Positions 8,294 to 12,010 of a DNA stretch of 12,010 nt are shown here, piece by piece (the stretch's first letter is position 1; the number at the start of each line of letters is the position of its first letter). The DNA is from Candidatus Omnitrophota bacterium (GTDB lineage Bacteria > Omnitrophota > Gorgyraeia > B26-G9). Under the pieces are notes generated by a model. The model saw only the letters and a list, made by a program, of their open reading frames with translations, was not told where the DNA came from and did no database searches. The translations under genes and the position numbers were made by a program. The DNA lies in the NCBI GenBank assembly GCA_003645745.1, contig QNCH01000029.1, positions 1 through 12,010 on the forward strand. Reading direction: 5' to 3'.

Positions 8294-10164
8294 TTTTTCG
8301 TATAAAGATAGAAAGCAAAAGCCAAACCTATAATATTTAGGCCAAAACCTAATAAAAGAGGTTTAGAGATATATCTTAACCTAATTTGATAATTTCCCTT
8401 CTTCCTCAATTGGACTGCCAACAAACCGTTACTATTTAAAATTTTACCTGTATCACAAACCCATGAAGGATCAAACCGCTGGTTTATATATAAGATATCA
8501 GAAGGATTGTTAACGTCTACTTTTATAATCAGTGAATTAGGGCTAAAATATTTGAACTTTGCCTTATTCTTGCCGGCAAGAAAAAAAACCTCTCCTTTAT
8601 AACTAACATTCTCCTTTTTCCCTTCTATAGGACAAACACTACCACATTGTTTCAATTCATCATAATCCTTATTATCAATAAAATATTGCGGGATAACTGC
8701 CGTATTTATAGGTACAAAATTTCCGCCCAAGATACTATTGGTAATTCCAAACCCTTGACGCATTGAAAGCCAGTAGAATAAAGCTACTTTTTCATCACTA
8801 ATATCATCATCAAAAGGGCCCGCCACCACATATTCTTTTACCTTTACCTGAAAAAAATGATCAACCTTTTTTATCTCGGGATAATCTATATATTTGAGAT
8901 TAAAATCTTGTTTATTTATGTTAAACATATTCACCACTCCTGCTATCCCAACAACAAGCAAAATAAATTTTGCAAACACCTTAAACTTCTTAAGCTTTTG
9001 CGGAAATAAAAATAATTTACCTCCAATTAAAGCAATTAAAAAAAACACAAAAATTGAAAAATACTTATTTATTCTCCATATACCATGTACAAATGGATGT
9101 ATTTGCCATAATAATTTGAATAGATCAATTTGGCTATTGGAACCAAATAATATCATTGTAAAAACAATTAATATTATCAAATAACGCAAATTTTCTTTTG
9201 CAAAGACGATAATAGACAACAAAAAAAAGATACAGGGTATAATCCCTAAATACATTTGCCCCATGCCAACATAAGAATTATCCAGTAATGCCCTAATTAA
9301 ACTCGGAAAATTCATAGCATGTCCATAAAATATAGAAAGATAGGAAGAAACAGCATAAGAATGCTCATCAACAAAATGGACATACCCAGCAGAACGCATT
9401 TTTAGCAGATCTACTGTGGAAAGAATTTTTGTAGCGAAAAACAAACAAGTAAACAGTAAAATTAAAATTAAAGATTTAAAATATGAGAAATCAAATGTTA
9501 ATTTTTTGCATCTGTAATGAATTTTAACATTCACGAACGCAAAAAGCACAAAGAAAAAAGTTATTGGGACTATTCCCAAACCAGTTTCTATCACAACTAA
9601 GCCAAAAATAAAACTCGCGAATATTATAAATTTCCTATTTGAAACTGATTTTATCAAAAAACTCAATAGCCACGGAAGTAGGTAATAGTATATTTTTTCA
9701 TAATTCCCATCTTTTATTTGAAAAACACTCCAGCTGCACAGCATAAAGACTAAAGTTGAAAATATTGAACCAGCACAATTATATCTTAAAACATACCTTG
9801 TAAGATAAAACATCCCCATAGCACAAAATAACAATACAATAAATATTATCAGCTTAACGCCTCTTACTTCACCAAATATTAAAGCTAACACAGAAAAAGG
9901 ATTAAAAATGGATACATAGGCATCACCTAAAATCGGGAAACCACCTGAAAGGAAAGGGTTCCTCTGAGGCAATTGTTTATATTCCAAACATATTTTCCTT
10001 AACAATCCTAATCGGTAATAAGTTCGGATATAATCGCTATTATCTACAGGATGGCTAATATTTTTCAATAATGGAAGATAAAACGCAGACAAGACAAAAA
10101 TAACCAAAACTAAAGATATTTTACTCTGATTTACACTTACCAATTTTTTAAACTCTTTATACAT
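8281..10164 (-). CDS. YfhO-like membrane glycosyltransferase 1
   Basis: A 627-residue multi-pass inner-membrane protein of YfhO type, expected to transfer a lipid-phosphate-linked sugar on the outer face of the membrane. A first helix (about 16-34) is followed by an outer loop with D41 and D44, then LPQRNPFLSGGFPILGD (65-81) and NPF (88-90), the family signature. Roughly eleven hydrophobic helices follow. The C-terminal outer domain has YKGEVFFLAGKNK, FSPNS, FDPSW (from 564), GLLAV and GNYQIRLRY, then a final helix at about 602-622. The same blocks occur in the same order in the paralogue at 5053-6882. The ATG at 10164 overlaps the aminotransferase stop by 8 nt with no clear ribosome site, so translation is probably coupled. 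Exact sugar and acceptor unknown. Confidence 0.82.
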   Translation of the reverse strand: MYKEFKKLVSVNQSKISLVLVIFVLSAFYLPLLKNISHPVDNSDYIRTYYRLGLLRKICLEYKQLPQRNPFLSGGFPILGDAYVSIFNPFSVLALIFGEVRGVKLIIFIVLLFCAMGMFYLTRYVLRYNCAGSIFSTLVFMLCSWSVFQIKDGNYEKIYYYLLPWLLSFLIKSVSNRKFIIFASFIFGLVVIETGLGIVPITFFFVLFAFVNVKIHYRCKKLTFDFSYFKSLILILLFTCLFFATKILSTVDLLKMRSAGYVHFVDEHSYAVSSYLSIFYGHAMNFPSLIRALLDNSYVGMGQMYLGIIPCIFFLLSIIVFAKENLRYLIILIVFTMILFGSNSQIDLFKLLWQIHPFVHGIWRINKYFSIFVFFLIALIGGKLFLFPQKLKKFKVFAKFILLVVGIAGVVNMFNINKQDFNLKYIDYPEIKKVDHFFQVKVKEYVVAGPFDDDISDEKVALFYWLSMRQGFGITNSILGGNFVPINTAVIPQYFIDNKDYDELKQCGSVCPIEGKKENVSYKGEVFFLAGKNKAKFKYFSPNSLIIKVDVNNPSDILYINQRFDPSWVCDTGKILNSNGLLAVQLRKKGNYQIRLRYISKPLLLGFGLNIIGLAFAFYLYTKKWRK

Positions 10165-11380
10165 TTAATTTACGCGATATTTCATTTATAGTGTTTGCGA
10201 TATAAAAAATATCTCTTTCGTTTAAATCAACATTTAATGAAACTAATAATACTTTCGATAAAAAATTCATAGAATTATTAAGTTGATTATCTTTGAATAA
10301 TTCCAGATTAATTCCAAAGATGTCTTTATCGGCTTCTATGCCTTTTTTGTAAAGTAGTTTTTGAAACACATCTCGATTCTCCACAAGAAATGAAAATATA
10401 TACAAAATATCCTTAGCACCTGGAAAAGCATTGATATAATTTATTTTTGAAGAGCTTAACTCTTTTTTGAATAATTTGCTGTTTTTTATTATTTTATTGC
10501 TTCTTTCTTTAACCATATCTAATTGTCTCAAACCCAAAACTGACTGCAAGCTGGTATATTGAATATTAATAATCCCTGTTTTAACTTTACGATGTTTTTT
10601 ATAAAGTTGAATCGAATCAACGTTAAAAGTATTTAATAAAAAACTCAAAGGCAACACAGCTATACTAAAAAATAACCTATTTGTATATAATTTATGAATA
10701 TAAAAACGAGCAATTTTTTTAATAACCCACATTTTCGTAGGAAATCTATAGGTATCAACATCTTTCCTTATCTTTAAATATAAATCGCGATTACCAGTAA
10801 CTATCATTCCTCCACCAAGTGTATTTATAAATTTTGTAGTTTCAAAACTAAAAAATGCAGCATCGCCAAAACTTCCAACTTTTCTACCTTCCACCTCTAC
10901 TCCGATACCATGCGCACAATCCTCTATTACTTTAATTTTTTTATCTATCGCAAAGTCAATAATGCTTTTAACATCACAAGGTATTCCAAAAAGATGAGTT
11001 GCTACAACAACTTTTGTTTTATCGGTAACCTTTTTTTCTAATTGATCTGCCTGTATAACAAAAGAATCTTTTGAAACATCAGCATAAATCGGTTTAGCCC
11101 CCATATTCTTAATAACAAGCGGAATACTGGGGTGGGTAATAGCAGGAATAAGCACTTCGTCACCATTTTTTATATCTAAAATTTTTAAAAGCAGGGAAAA
11201 AGCCCCTCTGCCACTAGATACAGCAACAGCATATTTGACTCCTATATGCTCCGCAAATTTTCTCTCAAATTCCCTTATTACTTTTTCTTCATCTACGCCT
11301 TTCAATAAAAGATTCCTAAAGATATCCCGATGAAATCCTTTATAACAAACAACATGCCTTCTCGGAAATGCTAATTGCAT
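10157..11380 (-). CDS. DegT/DnrJ/EryC1/StrS family PLP-dependent aminotransferase
   Basis: A cytoplasmic PLP enzyme, 407 residues, of the family that aminates keto-sugars for surface glycans or secondary metabolites. The phosphate-binding region is SSGRGAFSLLL (about 55-65; relatives usually have NGT). EDCAH (153-157) supplies the aspartate that pairs with the PLP nitrogen, and FFSFETTK ends in the probable Schiff-base lysine K183, followed by LGGGM. The length is normal, but residues about 217-252 are unusually hydrophobic for this soluble family. Candidate starts are TTG 11392, ATG 11383 and ATG 11380; the GGGGG ribosome site (11390-11386) is best spaced, at 5 nt, for 11380. It is the first gene of the six-gene overlapping block and ends inside the start of YfhO-like 1. 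A role in making an amino sugar for the downstream transferases is inferred. Confidence 0.9.
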   Translation of the reverse strand: MQLAFPRRHVVCYKGFHRDIFRNLLLKGVDEEKVIREFERKFAEHIGVKYAVAVSSGRGAFSLLLKILDIKNGDEVLIPAITHPSIPLVIKNMGAKPIYADVSKDSFVIQADQLEKKVTDKTKVVVATHLFGIPCDVKSIIDFAIDKKIKVIEDCAHGIGVEVEGRKVGSFGDAAFFSFETTKFINTLGGGMIVTGNRDLYLKIRKDVDTYRFPTKMWVIKKIARFYIHKLYTNRLFFSIAVLPLSFLLNTFNVDSIQLYKKHRKVKTGIINIQYTSLQSVLGLRQLDMVKERSNKIIKNSKLFKKELSSSKINYINAFPGAKDILYIFSFLVENRDVFQKLLYKKGIEADKDIFGINLELFKDNQLNNSMNFLSKVLLVSLNVDLNERDIFYIANTINEISRKLNV

Positions 11381-11403
11381 CATTACCCCCAATCATTAAT
11401 TTT

Positions 11404-11430
11404 GGCTCTTTTACAGAATCTGTGGGTTAC
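11404..11430 (+). mobile_element. Possible ISL3-like insertion-sequence end (remnant)
   Basis: GGCTCTTTTACAG followed by ATCTGTGGGTTAC resembles, from memory, terminal inverted repeats of ISL3-family elements, which begin GGCTCTT and often contain GTGGGT. It also includes the near-palindrome acagaatctgt (11413-11423). No transposase and no second end are in the window, so at most it is a solo end or scar. It lies about 20 nt upstream of the aminotransferase start. Confidence 0.3.
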
Positions 11431-11481
11431 TTTTCGGTTTTTGACCATTTCATTCGTCTTTTTCTTGTTTCAAAAAGAACC

Positions 11482-11509
11482 CAGAAGTCAGAAGTTAGAA
11501 TTCAGAATA
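11482..11509 (+). repeat. Heptamer imperfect tandem repeat
   Basis: Four 7-bp units in a row: cagaagt, cagaagt, tagaatt, cagaata. The first two are identical and the others differ at one to three positions. It resembles short heptameric repeats reported in intergenic DNA of several bacterial groups. It lies about 100 nt upstream of the aminotransferase start. Confidence 0.6.
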
Positions 11510-11572
11510 AAAAATAAATACGTTTCTAACCTGAATATTTTATGCGACTCTTTAAAGTTTTAATCGGGTAAT

Positions 11573-11750
11573 GAACTGTAACGAAATAAGTGTTGCATTT
11601 ATATCCTAGGACAGATTTCAGATTTATCTGATCTGATAGAACGATTTTCACGGCGTACTTGAGGTACGTTTAGGAAATCGAGATTGAAGATCAGGTAAAG
11701 ATGGCCTGAATCTGTGAGGTAAAAATGTAATACTTATTTCGTTACAGTTC
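11573..11750. mobile_element. Foldback (MITE-like) element, complete copy
   Basis: A 178-bp element bounded by 19-bp perfect inverted repeats, gaactgtaacgaaataagt (11573-11591) and its complement (11732-11750). Further pairing runs inward: acagatttcag (from 11611) with cctgaatctgt (ending 11715), atctgatct with agatcag, and cgatttt with aaatcg. The apex is a hairpin, cgtac (11654-11658) with gtacg (11664-11668), over a 5-nt loop centred on 11661. It encodes no protein. A second copy starts at about 11891, which shows it is mobile or amplified. No clear target duplication is visible; a TA lies close to both ends (11569-11570 and 11752-11753). Confidence 0.8.
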
Positions 11751-11800
11751 CTAAGTAACATTTATTGAAGCTTCTCGCATATCATATTATCACACCTGCT

Positions 11801-11856
11801 CCGTTTGTCATTCCTTTTTTGTCATTCCCGCAATCTTTTAGCGGAAATCTAAACGG
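11801..11856. repeat. CATTCC-type stem-loop repeat
   Basis: Two direct copies of tttgtcattcc-like sequence (11804-11814 and 11818-11828) lie within an inverted repeat: ccgttt (11801-11806) pairs with aaacgg (11851-11856). Inside it, cattcccgc is followed by ttttagcggaaat, giving ccgc/gcgg. It resembles the dispersed GTCATTCCCGC...GCGGGAAT intergenic repeats common in many environmental genomes. Confidence 0.55.
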
Positions 11857-11890
11857 CCAGCAACCTACCGTCACACACAAAGGCCTTAGT

Positions 11891-12010
11891 GACCGTAAAG
11901 AAATAAAGTTTACATTTATAGCCACAGATTTAGGTCAGATTTGTCTGATCTGAATAAACGATTTTCACGGCGTACTTGAGGTACATTGAGGAAATCGTGA
12001 TTGAAGATCA
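11891..12010. mobile_element. Foldback (MITE-like) element, second copy truncated by window end
   Basis: The same element as at 11573-11750. It begins with gaccgtaaagaaataaagtt, a diverged terminal repeat, then acattta, acagattt, a 4-nt insertion relative to copy 1, tctgatctga, and the conserved apex cgattttcacggcgtac. It continues to ttgaagatca at the window edge, with an offset of 317 nt from copy 1 across the core. The remaining third lies outside the window. Confidence 0.75.

Larger units (their letters stand above)
11393..12010. other. Gene-free, repeat-rich intergenic region upstream of the operon
   Basis: No reading frame here has codon content or motifs I would call a gene; the short open frames cross the repeats. 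The region holds the possible IS end, a heptamer tandem repeat, two foldback-element copies and a CATTCC stem-loop. The operon promoter presumably lies between about 11393 and 11570 on the minus strand, but I found no -35/-10 pair good enough to name. Confidence 0.7.

Noticed and set aside
8281..8340. Cobalamin riboswitch ahead of the B12 radical SAM gene
   Set aside because: The gene starts inside the preceding coding region, leaving no leader; no riboswitch-like fold was recognised.
11381..11392. TTG 11392 or ATG 11383 as start of the aminotransferase
   Set aside because: The GGGGG ribosome site overlaps or touches those starts; only ATG 11380 leaves a usable spacing.
11573..11750. Integron attC site
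   Set aside because: The ends do not fit the RYYYAAC / GTTRRRY core sites, and the pairing is continuous and symmetric as in a foldback element.
11765..11953. Plus-strand open frame across the right-edge repeats
   Set aside because: It runs through the CATTCC stem-loop and into the second foldback element, with no ribosome site or recognisable protein.
1..12010. CRISPR array, tRNA or rRNA genes
   Set aside because: No regularly spaced direct repeats with unique spacers, and no cloverleaf or rRNA-like sequence was seen by eye on either strand.

Overview
AT-rich bacterial DNA (roughly two thirds A+T) in which every convincing gene lies on the minus strand. The genes are a DegT-type aminotransferase, two YfhO-type membrane glycosyltransferases, one B12-binding and two SPASM-type radical SAM enzymes, a flippase-like membrane protein and a DUF2079 membrane protein. 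Together with interspersed palindromic repeats between genes, this suggests an uncultivated, anaerobic, surface-glycan-rich bacterium such as Candidatus Omnitrophota. That assignment is an impression from gene style; no marker gene in the window proves it.

Layout in transcription order (right to left). The right edge (about 11393-12010) has no gene. It holds a complete 178-bp foldback element with 19-bp perfect terminal inverted repeats, a second copy cut by the window end, a CATTCC-type stem-loop repeat, a short heptamer tandem repeat and a possible ISL3-like insertion-sequence end. From 11380 to 3073 runs a six-gene block: aminotransferase, YfhO-like 1, B12 radical SAM, YfhO-like 2, SPASM radical SAM A, SPASM radical SAM B. 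Every junction overlaps, by 8, 13, 17, 17 and 1 nt, so the block is almost certainly one translationally coupled operon. A 181-bp imperfect palindrome centred at 2917 follows; one arm encodes most of the N-terminal part of a small doubtful reading frame. Next come a flippase-like protein (2661-1732) and, after a 94-nt leader with a 12-bp palindrome, a DUF2079 protein (1637-90). A second copy of one arm of the palindromic repeat sits at 1-76, just past the end of that gene.

How the genes could work together (inference): the PLP enzyme would make an amino sugar, or other aminated building block, in the cytoplasm. The radical SAM enzymes would carry out difficult C-H chemistry, such as methylation or rearrangement, on the sugar, lipid carrier or a peptide. 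The two YfhO-like GT-C proteins would transfer a polyprenyl-phosphate-linked sugar to an acceptor outside the membrane. The flippase-like and DUF2079 proteins are fitting downstream partners. Substrates cannot be read from the sequence. The conjunction of two paralogous YfhO proteins with three radical SAM enzymes in one overlapping operon is the best candidate here for an undescribed envelope-modification system.
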